This document shows positions 14,101-24,800 of a DNA stretch of 64,000 nucleotides, one piece after another. This DNA is from Colletotrichum lupini. Lineage: Eukaryota > Ascomycota > Sordariomycetes > Glomerellales > Glomerellaceae. The stretch is from contig NC_064679.1 of NCBI RefSeq assembly GCF_023278565.1, positions 2,542,001 through 2,606,000 of the forward strand, in the 5' to 3' direction. Both the position numbers and the translations under genes were made by a program. Under the pieces are notes generated by a model, which saw only the letters and a program-made list of their open reading frames with translations, ran no database searches and was not told where the DNA came from. Every line of letters begins with the position of its first letter. The stretch's first letter is position 1.

Positions 14101-16375
14101 TCTTTTGCTGCGACCCAGATGTAACATGTGAAAACGCTCACAAGCCCCCCCTTTCCCTCCCTAAATCCGTAGATGGAACTCATTTCCCTTGAGCTGTCCC
14201 AATGGCATGGGTAAGCTTAGGCAAATTCCCTTCTTCTTCCTCCCTGCCCCCTTGCGCACCCCAGCGCGCGCCCGCCCGGGTATTTGTCACTTTTCCCAGC
14301 CAGAGGATCTGAGAAGAAAAACAACCCCAAGCCTGTCAAACTCGGCCGCTGGCCCGTTTTAACGCGTCTACGACGCTTGCATTGTTTTGGTGTGTGGCAG
14401 GGATTGGTGAGTGTGTTGACAGTTTTTCTCGACGTGAAAGCTTGTTGTGTGTGCGGTGTAGTACAAGGTGAGTGTAAGGCAGGGAGTTGGGGTGAGGAGG
14501 CGGCTGTCTGGGAGCCGGAGGGGTGGTGATGGTGTGGTGGACTATCTATCATACTATCTAATACCTTACCTGTCCGTACAGTAATACAGTAAGGTAGGAT
14601 GAGGTGGTGTGTGGTTGTCCGCCAGAGAAAACCTTGAGCTTCGCTTTCTGAGGTAGCACGGTGGTTGTTGGGGTTCGAGATAGGATATTGTAAGCGGTTG
14701 CATTAGTCAGGAGAGTGGGAAAGAAAGCGAGGAGGAAGGTGGATTATGAAGCCTGTACGCAGTACGTAGGGCCGAAGCTGGCCGCCGCTTGTGCCGAGCC
14801 GGGTTTCTTGTACCCCACCTTTCCGCAGTTCTCCCGGCCGCTCTGCTCTATTAGGTCCCCCCCGTTCGGCCTTGAGTTTCTTCCCCGGTACTGGCCAATC
14901 TCTGGTGCGCAATGATACCACATGCAGCTTGCAGCTTTCTTCCACCTCACCATGCCTTATCTTTCAAGGTACAGCAAAAAAATTCCCGTGCAAGAAGTCG
15001 ATATGTCAGCAATGCGGACCTGCGGAGCCAAGACCCCGAAAAAAGGACCCTGTTACGGAATCGTGTGCCGCAACGGTTGACACTTGCCTCAAGGTGCCCA
15101 TGCCATGGTGTGCGCTACTAAGGTGTTGTCAGCAAAGGCAGCTTACGGATACATACCTACCAGTCGAGGCAGGTAGTATTACCTTGGTCGGCGAAAAGGG
15201 AAACAAAAAAAAAAGGACAGCGACAGGCAAACTCTACATTGTGCATCATTGGGATTTGTGATGACGGAAGCTCATCGAACCACGTTTGCTCATCAAATTT
15301 TCAGCTCCAGCTCGTTCTCAGGCTTTCAGCCTGCGCCCTGTTCAATCGCGTCAGCTTCTAGCAGGAGGCGGTGTGTGCTTGGGGAATCTTTTGACATGTT
15401 TGAAATCGAAGGCGTCATCCAGGGGGAAACCGAGATATAAAATGTGATTTCATATGAACCTCTGCCCATTTCTGAGCTCTACACTACCTTACCTTACCTT
15501 GCCTTACACAGTTACACTACTGCGTAGCCCCTCCACACACGTATCTTGGACCTTCCCGATCACTCCGATCACTCCGATCGAAAACCCTGGGGAATCCCTC
15601 GAGCACCTCATCACCTGCCTACAAGAGCTCAGTGCCTTGCATAGCTCCGGATTGCGCCATCCTCAGCCATCCACGCAAAGCTGCAACCCGTGCGAATAAT
15701 CGGGAGTCATTGGAGCAGCTCGTTCTTCCCTGCTCGCAGACCGCCAGTCTCCGCCAAACAAACCCCGGTACCTCAACGTGCCCCTCCAAGACAAGGGCGC
15801 AAAGTAAATAAGACCAGAGGTTGACGATAATCAGAAACAACAAACCACCGAAAACGTCTCTCTCAGCCCGTCTAGACACCTCAGCTACCACCCCCAACCA
15901 CCAAAATCAGCCCATTGACTCACCAAAACCAGACCGTCTTGGTCAGCAGGCGCGCGATTGCGTGATTGATTCCTACTTACCAATTCGGAGCTTGGGGCAT
16001 CCCCGACACAAAGCACCGTCGTCTTTTTCGGTCACCGGAGTGTAGCGGGGCAATTTCCACCTTAAACATCCTACCGAGACTCGAGCTACTTTTTTTTTTT
16101 TACTCTTCATAACGTAACAAACTACAAGAAAAAAACGACCCCGCGACTCGACTCGGTTACCGTCGACTTTATTTCGCACAAACCCCGAGACGTAGCCCGG
16201 ATATTTTTCTCTCGAGCCTACTTTTTTTTCTTCTTCATCCTTCTTTCTGCATTTTCTAGATACCCTCGACTCTTCATCCTTTCTTCTCACTTCAGAAGAT
16301 AGTCGCAATCTACTACCCCGCCAAAGCTCTTCTTATCACGAAACAACGATCCCCTCCATCGCACGTTGCGCAACA
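8107..16375. other. 8.3 kb without a supported gene
   Basis: Upstream of the Zn2Cys6 gene and of the cystathionine lyase gene. Composition is normal and many frames of 60-200 codons exist on both strands. None shows a domain, consistent codon bias or a plausible exon chain. Runs of TACCTTACCTTA-like sequence recur (about 9,290, 13,690, 14,560, 14,595 and 15,485). The 3' end, about 16,085-16,300, is rich in T and TTC runs and is the likely promoter and leader of the lyase gene. Confidence 0.55.
16085..16300 (+). promoter_or_regulatory. Pyrimidine-rich promoter/leader of the cystathionine gamma-lyase gene
   Basis: Several T- and TTC-rich runs lie 75-290 bases before the ATG at 16376, the usual look of a strongly expressed fungal core promoter or 5' leader. 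No defined operator was identified. Confidence 0.4.
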
Positions 16376-17626
16376 ATGACCGTCCCCGTCGCCGAGCACC
16401 CCATCGAGACCCCTCCGCGGGCGCCCTCGCCCGTCCACAACTTCGGCACCCTCGCCGTCCACGCCGGCTCCCCCCACGACCCCGTCACCGGCGCCGTCAT
16501 CGAGCCAATCTCCCTCTCCACGACCTTCGCCCAGACCAGCGTCGGCAAGCCCGTCGGCGTCTACGAGTACTCGCGCTCCAGCAACCCCAACCGCGACAAC
16601 TTTGAGCAGGCCGTCGCCGCCCTCGAGCACGCAAAATACGCCCTCGCCTTCTCCTCCGGCTCCGCCACCACCGCCGTCGTCCTCCAGTCCCTCGCCGCCG
16701 GCTCCCACGTCATCTCCGTCTCGGACGTCTACGGCGGCACCCACCGCTACTTCACCCAGGTCGCCAAAGCCCACGGCGTAAAAGTCACCTTCACTCCGGA
16801 AATCGAGGTCGACATCTCGGCCCACATCACCCCGGCCACCAAGCTCGTCTGGATCGAGAGCCCCTCCAACCCGACCCTCCGCCTCGTCGACGTCCGCGCC
16901 GTCGTCACCCAGGCCCACCAGCACGGCATCATGGTCGTCGTCGACAACACCTTCCTCTCCCCCTACGTCCAGAACCCCCTCGACCTCGGCGCCGACATCG
17001 TCGTCCACTCCGTCACAAAGTACATCAACGGCCACTCGGACGTCGTCATGGGCGTCGCGGCCTTCAACTCCCCGGACCTCAAGCAACGCCTCGGCTTCCT
17101 CCAAAACGCAATCGGCGCCGTCCCCTCCGCCTTTGACTGCTGGCTCGCCCACCGCGGCCTCAAGACCCTCCACCTCCGCGCCCGCGAGGCCTCCGCCAAC
17201 GCCACCGCCGTCGCCACCGCCCTCGAGGCCTCGGACAACGTCATCGCCGTGAACTACCCCGGCCTCGACTCCCACCCGCACCGCGCCATCGCCAAGAAGC
17301 AGCACCGCAACGGCATGGGCGGCGGCATGCTCTCCTTCCGCATCAAGGGCGGCCACGCCGCCGCCGAGCGCTTCTGCCAGCTCACCCGCATCTTCACCCT
17401 CGCCGAGTCCCTCGGCGGCGTAGAGTCCCTCGTCGAGGTGCCCAGCAGCATGACCCACGCCGGTATCCCCAAGGACCAGCGCGAGGCCGTCGGCGTCTTT
17501 GACGACCTCGTCCGCATCAGCTGCGGCGTCGAGGACGCAGAGGACCTGCGCCGCGATGTCCTGCAGGCCCTCGACAAGGCCGTCGCGGAGCAGAAGAACG
17601 GCTCCAACGGCGTCAACGGTCACTAG
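16376..17626 (+). CDS. CYS3: Cystathionine gamma-lyase
   Basis: PLP-dependent trans-sulfuration enzyme of the cytosol, splitting cystathionine to cysteine, 2-oxobutyrate and ammonia. It is a single exon of 416 residues, a usual fungal length. Visible family signatures are YSRSSNPNRD near residue 65, the phosphate-binding SGSAT (residues 94-98), DVYGGTHRYF (117-126), VVDNTFLSPY with D190, and the PLP-binding lysine K215 in HSVTKYINGHSD. The C-terminal part carries SLGGVESLVEVPSSMTHA, typical of the Cys/Met-metabolism PLP family and closer to gamma-lyases than to cystathionine gamma-synthases. Codon use is strongly C-ending, suggesting high expression. The start at 16376 follows CAACAATG and precedes the first conserved block by about 20 residues. 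Nothing is truncated. Confidence 0.95.
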   Translation: MTVPVAEHPIETPPRAPSPVHNFGTLAVHAGSPHDPVTGAVIEPISLSTTFAQTSVGKPVGVYEYSRSSNPNRDNFEQAVAALEHAKYALAFSSGSATTAVVLQSLAAGSHVISVSDVYGGTHRYFTQVAKAHGVKVTFTPEIEVDISAHITPATKLVWIESPSNPTLRLVDVRAVVTQAHQHGIMVVVDNTFLSPYVQNPLDLGADIVVHSVTKYINGHSDVVMGVAAFNSPDLKQRLGFLQNAIGAVPSAFDCWLAHRGLKTLHLRAREASANATAVATALEASDNVIAVNYPGLDSHPHRAIAKKQHRNGMGGGMLSFRIKGGHAAAERFCQLTRIFTLAESLGGVESLVEVPSSMTHAGIPKDQREAVGVFDDLVRISCGVEDAEDLRRDVLQALDKAVAEQKNGSNGVNGH

Positions 17627-17633
17627 ACTAGCT

Positions 17634-17661
<28 letters not shown>
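17634..17661 (+). repeat. GA microsatellite in the 3' region of the lyase gene
   Basis: Fourteen GA units start 8 bases after the TAG stop of the lyase gene, so they probably lie in its 3' UTR. Confidence 0.9.
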
Positions 17662-17664
<3 letters not shown>

Positions 17665-18143
17665 CATTTCTTGACATTTTGGATGGATTTTTATTCTACG
17701 AAAGGAATCTAGAATTCAGTTCGCCTGTTTTTCAAAGGGAGGGTGGCTGCATTCGATTTGGGAATTATCTTACGAGCTAGAGACGGAAAAGTCCATCGAC
17801 TACCGCTGGCATTATGACCGAAACATCATCATCATATATAAAGGAGGGGTTCAAAAAAAGGAGCATTAGGCATAGTAAGCAATTGAAATTTTCTAGAACA
17901 GGGCTGGAGGGGTATAATGAAGAAGAAGAATGGTAGCACACACTCTACCAGAGAAACCATTTGACCAGCTTGCCATCGCTGCTATTAGGAAGCAAAATTT
18001 CGTATCGTTCAAACGCTTGGCCGCGACCAATCCATCCATGTCTTTGAGAACCTTTCAAAAAGAACAGTCCGTGTAATGTTGACAAAGTCGTGCAATGCTA
18101 CTCAGTAGCCTGCCCATTATATGCAGCGTCTCGGGAAACTCCA
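17662..18143. other. Intergenic spacer between convergent genes
   Basis: 3' flanks of the lyase gene (+) and the F-box gene (-). AT-richer than the genes, with no recognisable element. Confidence 0.6.
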
Positions 18144-19893
18144 TCACTCCTCTGCAAAGTTCAGATTCAGCAGATTCTCTGCCAGGTTTCCTCCGCCGCC
18201 GCCGCCATTCTCGCCATCACCGGCTCCGCCTTCGCCCCCTTCCCCTTGGCCGGCGTGCTCATTGCGCTGCCTCTGGATCTCATTCATGCCCTGGCAAGCA
18301 GTCTCGGCAATGTAGTGAAGTTCTTCGAGGGTGCCGCTATTGCAGTTGGGGAAAACGCTGTCGATGCTGCGTTGCCAACCGCTCGTGGAGTTCCGCACCG
18401 CCGTCTGGTAGGCATTAACGTCGTACTCTGTGACCCGCAACGCGCGTGTTCTAGGCCGCATCTGAGTGAGGAGGTAGTCGTTGGAGGCCAGAGCCGGCAG
18501 GTAAGACACGGGTGAGCCGTCCGACTGCGGCGGCTGGTAGTAGCCCAGTGCCACTTCGACGAAGCGCTGCGCGATGGAGCGGCCGAGCCCGCAGGGGTCA
18601 ATGAAGTCGAAATCGGGGGATGAGGGCGCGGGTGACGGAGGCAGATCGTCACGGGTGTAGAGGTCGTAGCCGAGGAATGAAGCACGGCACGTCTGGAGCT
18701 TCGGGCACGACTCCCGGATGATCATGGCCATCCAGTCATCGTGGAGACCAGGCCGCTGATTCGGCAGACCAACCCATAGGATTTCCTTTGAGTCTTCGTT
18801 GAGGTTATGACCCTGTTCCGCTTTCAGATAGACCTCATTGAGGTACAGCTCGCGTAGGGTCTGGCCAAAGTTGCGTGCGGCGCATCGAAGGACATCCGGT
18901 GTGATTTCGACCCGCTTCAATTCGAGGGCCGTCAGGCATGGAAGCGTTATCGGTGGAGAGGGAAGCGCGCGGGCCCTCCACTCGTCTATCGTCATGTTCC
19001 AGGCTTTTGTTTGCTTGAGGCCTCTGGGTGGACGGTCGTCGTCGGTGCCGGACAGACAAAGGGTCTGTAGAACCTCAGCATTGTGGATTAGATCCCATAG
19101 ACAAGTACCGTAAAAGGCCACGCGTGGAGGATCGACTTCATGACGACGGAAGGATATTACTAGGTGCTCGAGTTGGAGGATGGCGCGCATGATGGCAAGG
19201 ACATCGGACGGGTTGGTCCATAGGTCGACAATAGCTTGGTCAGACACGTTCTCCAGCACAAGTGTTTTGAGTGAAAGAGAGTCCTCCGGGCGGCGGGAGA
19301 AGGCGGAGAAGGTATTCGCGAGAATCATTGTTGCAGCATTGCAGCGGTGGCCGACGAGCTGAAAGGGGAGGTTCAGGCGTAGTGAGGAAACAAATTGGCA
19401 GTTGAATAGTATTGATTCGAGGGTATGACGGTAGTCCAGCGTTGTGAAGCTAGCAGGTGACATGCAGTACTGGCGTTGGAGTGTCTGGACGAAGTGCTTC
19501 ATCGAGGGTATTCGATCGAAGATGGTTGACAGAAATTCTACTTCCACTGTTGGTGGATCAGCAACAATTCGCGAACTCGGGACGGTGTTCTAGCTTACAC
19601 TCATCGCGCAATACCATCAAGTCAATGTACATGGACTTGCAGTGGTATCCAATTGTCTGGAGAGAATCGATATCCGGCTGCCGCCGCCGGCTGTTCTTGC
19701 TGAGACGGCTGAATTCGAGGGCGATTGTCCTCAATGCGAAGGGCTTTAGGAAGCGGTCGAAGGCCCTGCATACGAGACGCAGGTCCAGGATGTGATTTCG
19801 GGGTGATAAAGCGACGCATTGCCGGAGGATCGCATCGATCAGCTCGCGGGGAAGCGACTCCATTGCGGGATCGTGGGAGGGAAGCTCCGGCAA
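18144..19893 (-). CDS. F-box domain protein
   Basis: Predicted substrate adaptor of an SCF-type ubiquitin ligase, by its N-terminal F-box; the substrate is unknown. Exon 1 is 19893-19599 and exon 2 is 19546-18144. They are joined over a 52-nt intron (donor GTAAGC, branch GCTGAT, acceptor CAACAG) that removes an in-frame stop. The product is 565 residues, or 555 from the second Met at 19863. The F-box is at residues 11-50 (MESLPRELIDAILRQC then LDLRLVCRAFDRFLKP). The remainder has scattered leucine-rich segments such as LKTLVLENVSDQAIVDL and LTALELKRVEI that resemble irregular LRRs. The tail is a low-complexity Gly/Glu stretch. I do not recognise a named orthologue. It lies about 670 bp downstream of the ACR3 stop on the same strand, with no evident functional link. 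Confidence 0.78.
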
Positions 19894-20565
19894 GGCGTGG
19901 AAATAGTTCTCGGGGTTCTCCTAGGGGTCCAATGCGCGATACGGAGCCCCGCTGCTCTGACTCTGCCGAAAAGTTGACAATGAGAAATACAGTGCGGGGG
20001 TCGCAGACTACTCGAGTCTCGTTGCGGAGGCGGATCGATCGAATCGGTCGTGAAGTGGTGGTTGATGAGGGTCGGATTGGGAGATTGTAGGTTATCAAGA
20101 TGAGTGTTGACAATCAAGTTGGCGGTCGGAACCTGGACGGATCCTGTCCAAGGCGGAACAAGAAGCGGACGGTGATAGGGAGCTTGGGGCACCCGAGGTG
20201 TCACTTCAGGCAGTTGCAGCGCAACGTGCGCTAAGGCCGACAAGGGTTCAGTCACTAGGGTCCCCGCATCTTTACCTTATCATTCCAAGTTCAGTGGACG
20301 TCTTGCAACACCATGGACCTGACACTTTCGAAAATCCTGGGAGTCGACTTGGACTTCGATTTATCAAAGCAGTGATATCCAGTTGCTTCTGAAAAGCTAT
20401 CATAGACGGCACTCGTTTCCCCTCAACATTGAGCATCGGTAGTTCAGCTCCTTCGGCACGGCATCATCTGCAAACTTTCGTGCTACCTTAGCTCCTGCAT
20501 GCTCTTAGACCCCATGACACCGACATGTGCTTTTGTCTCATCGCGCCGTTTGCGAAAGCTCCGGC
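19894..20565. other. Spacer between the ACR3 3' end and the F-box gene start
   Basis: Holds the promoter/leader of the F-box gene and the ACR3 3' UTR. Frames overlapping it have no recognisable domain. Confidence 0.5.
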
Positions 20566-21890
20566 TCAGTCCTCCCAGTTGTAACGCTTAGCAAACCACT
20601 TGACAAAGTAGACCAGTCCAAGAAGCACCGGCACTTCGATGAGCGGCCCGACAGTTGTGGCAAGGGCTTCGTCCGACTCAGGCCCGTACGCCGCGACCGC
20701 GATCGCGATGGCTAGCTCAAAGTTGTTGCTGGCCGCCGTGAAGGCCTGGGTGCATGCGAGGCCGTAGCGGAATCCCAGTCTGCGAGCGACGAGCAGGGTC
20801 GCCGAGAAAATGACGGAGAAGTAGACCACCAGCGGCGCCGCCACTCGCACCACGGAGACGATTTGATGGACGACTTGGGAGCCCTGAGAGGCGAAGAGGA
20901 CGATGATGGTGTACAGAAGACCGATGAGTGACCAAGGGGCCAGAAAAGGTATGACCTTGCTGTTGTAGGTGTCGACCCCCGTGGTGTAGACCAGTGACAG
21001 CCGCGTGAGGATGGCCGCACCAAGAGGAATGCCAAGAAATATGCCAACTGCTGAGGCCACTGTCGAGTAAGAGATAGATGAGATACTGTAGTCCTGACCT
21101 ATTACTCGAATGAAGAGCAGGGCGACAGGGGCGAAGAGGACGATTTGCAGAAAAGAGTTGACTGCCACGAGAATCGCGCAGTAGTTCCCATCTCCTCTTG
21201 CCTGCAACCAACAGTGTCAGCATACCTTGGGCGTATAAGTTTATCACTAGCGATTTTCTTACCAGGCTTGTCCAAATCAGCACCATGGCGATGCACCTTG
21301 CGACTCCAACAAGAATCAAGCCGTTTCTGAGACCCTGCTTGTCCGGTAGGAACGCCCACGACAAGGCAAGCTAAGCCCTTTGTGTTAGCAGCTATTCGAT
21401 ACTGTCTTTGGAAGCATGGAAGACTGACCATAAATAGCGGTGCCACTATCCAGTTGAGGATAATGCTGAAGCCGAGTTGGATCCAAATCTCTCTCGTACG
21501 GAAGATAGTGTGTAGTTTCTCATACTGAACCTTGCACAATATGGGGTACATCATCACCAGCAGACCAACGGCTAGAGTCTATAAGCATAACGTATTGAAG
21601 AGCTGGTTGAGTCAGAACTTACCTATCGGCACAGAGACGCCAGCAAACTTACCCTGTTGCAGCGCTGGCCTGGCATTGGGTACAAAGTTTCCAAGGAGAA
21701 TGCCAATCAACATAGCGAGAAAGATCCAGACGGCTAGAAACCGATCAAGAATAACGAGAGACTTGAAGACTGAGGGACCTTGTTCGTACGTGGATTCGAT
21801 AGACTGTTGCTGCTCGACATCTCGATTTGTACCATGTTCCCTCGGTTTCTCAACCTGGTTTCCGTCTGTTTTCACTCTCAGATCCTGCAT
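20566..21890 (-). CDS. ACR3: ACR3-type arsenite efflux transporter
   Basis: Membrane permease that exports arsenite (and often antimonite) across the plasma membrane. Four exons join cleanly: 21890-21623, 21571-21429, 21370-21263 and 21201-20566. Introns are 51, 58 and 61 nt with donors GTAAGT, GTCAGT and GTAAGA. This gives 384 residues, near the usual length of about 400. About ten hydrophobic segments are visible. Family hallmarks are LDRFLAVWIFLAMLIGILLG near residue 45, LVMMYPILCKVQYEKL, the functional cysteine in GVARCIAMVLIW (C163), and the conserved glutamate in NNFELAIAIAVA (E335). The last two correspond to the Cys and Glu known to be required in bacterial Acr3. An in-frame upstream Met at 21956 would add 22 residues; the start at 21890 is preferred because family N-termini are short and hydrophilic. 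No arsenate reductase or regulator gene lies next to it. Confidence 0.93.
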
Positions 21891-24800
21891 ATTGCTGGGG
21901 GGAGTACTAGACGTTACAAGTACTATGAAAATGAACCAAGTATGAAGGAAATCCAAAACATAGATTTAGTGATTTTTTTTTGTAATCTTTTGAGGTAGTC
22001 AATTTTGGAATTCTTGAAGTCTTCTTCCATGAGAGCTACTGGGAATAGGAAGGGGTGGGCACCTCATGCTTGAGGGTTTCCCACTAAAGGCGAGTCTTTC
22101 AATCCTGACCAATCAGAGGAGAGGGGTGACATTTCATTGAAGAAGAAACCGCACCGACTGATTTTCCCGCTTGAAGAGACTTCGCGCTGCCGTTCGGCTC
22201 GCGACGAAAATGGTTTACCCAATCACCGCGCCATCTGAGTTGTTGGTCTGAAGCCGGACTCACAACTATTCCAGTCCGAGACTTGATTAGTTCAGGTGCC
22301 TTTCGGTGCCGAAGCTCTTTGAACGCTGACGACGGTGATAGTTGGCATAGGCAATCATGCAAAGCTTGCAAAAACACTTTCCATCTACTTGCCTGCTTGC
22401 ATTCGTCGTAGAAGAGTTGCTCTATGATCAGCTATTGCTGTGGACTCAAACATGAATATGAATTGCCCTTTTGGTATCAACCAGGAAGAGATCGTGCGGC
22501 GTTGAACTTTGCGACTAGCAGAGCGAGAGGTTGTGTATTTCCCGAATGCCAATGATCTGCGACGACTCCTTGGATGCGAGAGACAGGAAACGGAATGATT
22601 CTCGTCTTCAAAACTGTGATCTAAGATGTCGACTTGTTCAGAAGTCAGCTCTGTGTTGTTCTGCTAGCTCCAAGTTTTCATCTGATTGACTTTGGCATGC
22701 ACACGGGCCGGAATCTTCAGCCCCAGCCTCATTCATGCGTTATATCGATTAGTTGACAAAATACTGAAGCTCTGTAGGCTATAGTTCATCATGCATTCGA
22801 AACCACTGGACCCCTTAATTTGGGCATATAAACAACTCGCTCGCAAGGAGTTCCTTTGTAGTCTGCAAAGTGTGGAAAGAACAGATACTGCGCCTCAGCT
22901 CTTCCTCTCGAAGCACGGAGGGGATATCCTTAGGGTGCTGACCATATGAATGACTTAGGGCCAAATGTAACGAGACCTTCACGTGCACTTAACCAGATGG
23001 TATAATTGCAACTGCTAGCAATGGAGAAAACACATGGCCATCCAGTCTACCTTACATGTTGAGCCTCGCTGTGGAGGCTGTGCTTTGGTGAGGCTGTTTG
23101 ATTCAGGCAGAAAGTCGGTACATGAGGTGACTACTTAGTCATGTTGATCCAAGCTACCACCGCTATCGTTGAGAGTAAGTGACTGATCTTACGATCTCAG
23201 CTAAGTTACTAACTCATGTCTCCCCGCGATCGTCAACAAGCTAATTTCCCCCGCAGGTTTTCTCATGCATTCCTCAATCGGACACGGCAACGAAGCCGGC
23301 GGAGGCTTGGGACATCCCAGCTCCGATAGTAGGCAGGTGCACCGGCCAGCGTCGCGACTTCCAGGTTGGAACACGACCATGGATTTAGGCGGGGCGGCTT
23401 TAGGTGTCGGGCCGAGAAACCTCCCGAGCTTGCTGTGCCCTCCATCCCGTGCCCACCTGCCTCAATCCTCATGATAAAATTTTCTTCAGCCTGCCGACTT
23501 GCCTGCAACTTTGTCCTTCCCCCACAACCACATTATCCGTCAACCGACCTCCAAAGCCAGTACCGCGACTGCGATTCACCTCAAATCATCCGCGTTGTTT
23601 GCACTGGACGGTTGGTCCGACGATGTGACGTGGGCTGTGGGACGCGATTTCGCCGTTCGCAACGTCGTCATTCTCATATCAGCAAAGCGCCAACCTCTAC
23701 GAGATGACGAGCGGTGCCATCTCCAAATGATGATGGGCATCCTCGATCTCCTCTTGCGGCGCGCTCCTGCATCCTTTCCCGCAACTCGGAGGTTTCTACC
23801 GCTTCGAAACCTCGGGAACCATCAGACCAAGCATCCCACCATCATTTGTCGCACCCCCATGCCGCATTGGTGTCGTTTCGGATTGATCTTCCCCACGAGG
23901 AGCGCAGTCTTGGGTCGCATTTCAGACGCGCGTGCACAATCGGCGCATCGCAAGTGTGAGGCGTTTACGCACAATGTGTTACTTTTCGAATATTGGAAAG
24001 CGTCTCGCAGAGCGCGAGAAAAATCTGCTAACCAACCTGCCAGCTTTCGTGATATCCGTCCCTTTTGGACACAGGCATTAGTGTGTACAGCAATGGGCTT
24101 CTCTCTGTGCCATTCTTGCTGAAGGAAAATTTCATCGTGCCAAGATCAAACTCTGCCCTTCTATTACCAAGCACCTACGTCGCTCTTTATTCGATAGCTC
24201 TGGTGCATGAAGTAAAGGCAACATTTTGTCAAACTATGCCTGAACATGGTATTTGCCCGAACTATGGACTTTGCGCATCCGAAATACCACAGTTGGACGC
24301 GTCTTTTCCAGCGGCCGACCTATTGCCAAGTTCTCAGTGGAAATGTCTCGAATCCGTTCGGACAAGCCTCAAATGAAGCCAAATGTGGACTCCACATCAA
24401 TCTGCCCGGTTCCATTTCTGCTGCCCGGACTGCCCGGCTCACCGCCAACATGAAGTCAAGGCGATGCGAGCAGCGAGCAAGGGATTTGATACCGCCCGCC
24501 CGCGTATCGGCCACATTGCAGGCTTGCGCTACGAGACTGCGACCAGTCGCGACGGCAGAGATTTCAGCTTACATGTCCTGGCGGCCATGATCTGATGGCG
24601 AGCGTGTCTGCCGGTGGGGACAGTCACTCAGGGGAACGCTATGCCTAATTCGCTTGTCTGCTAATATTGAAGCTGATGACAGATCCAGAGATACGGCTCC
24701 TTAGGACTTGGCCGCAAGGCTAAGTGCAAGTTCCTAACTTCCTCCTTTTGAGGCGGAGCTCAGCATGAGGATGACTGCCTGGAAAGGAGCGCCATCCGGG

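Noticed and set aside
16313..17677. 454-codon minus-strand frame
   Set aside because: Antisense shadow of cystathionine gamma-lyase; low-complexity Asp/Gly/Val and no domain.
23499..24122. 207-codon plus-strand frame
   Set aside because: No recognisable domain or codon bias; other frames here are also open.
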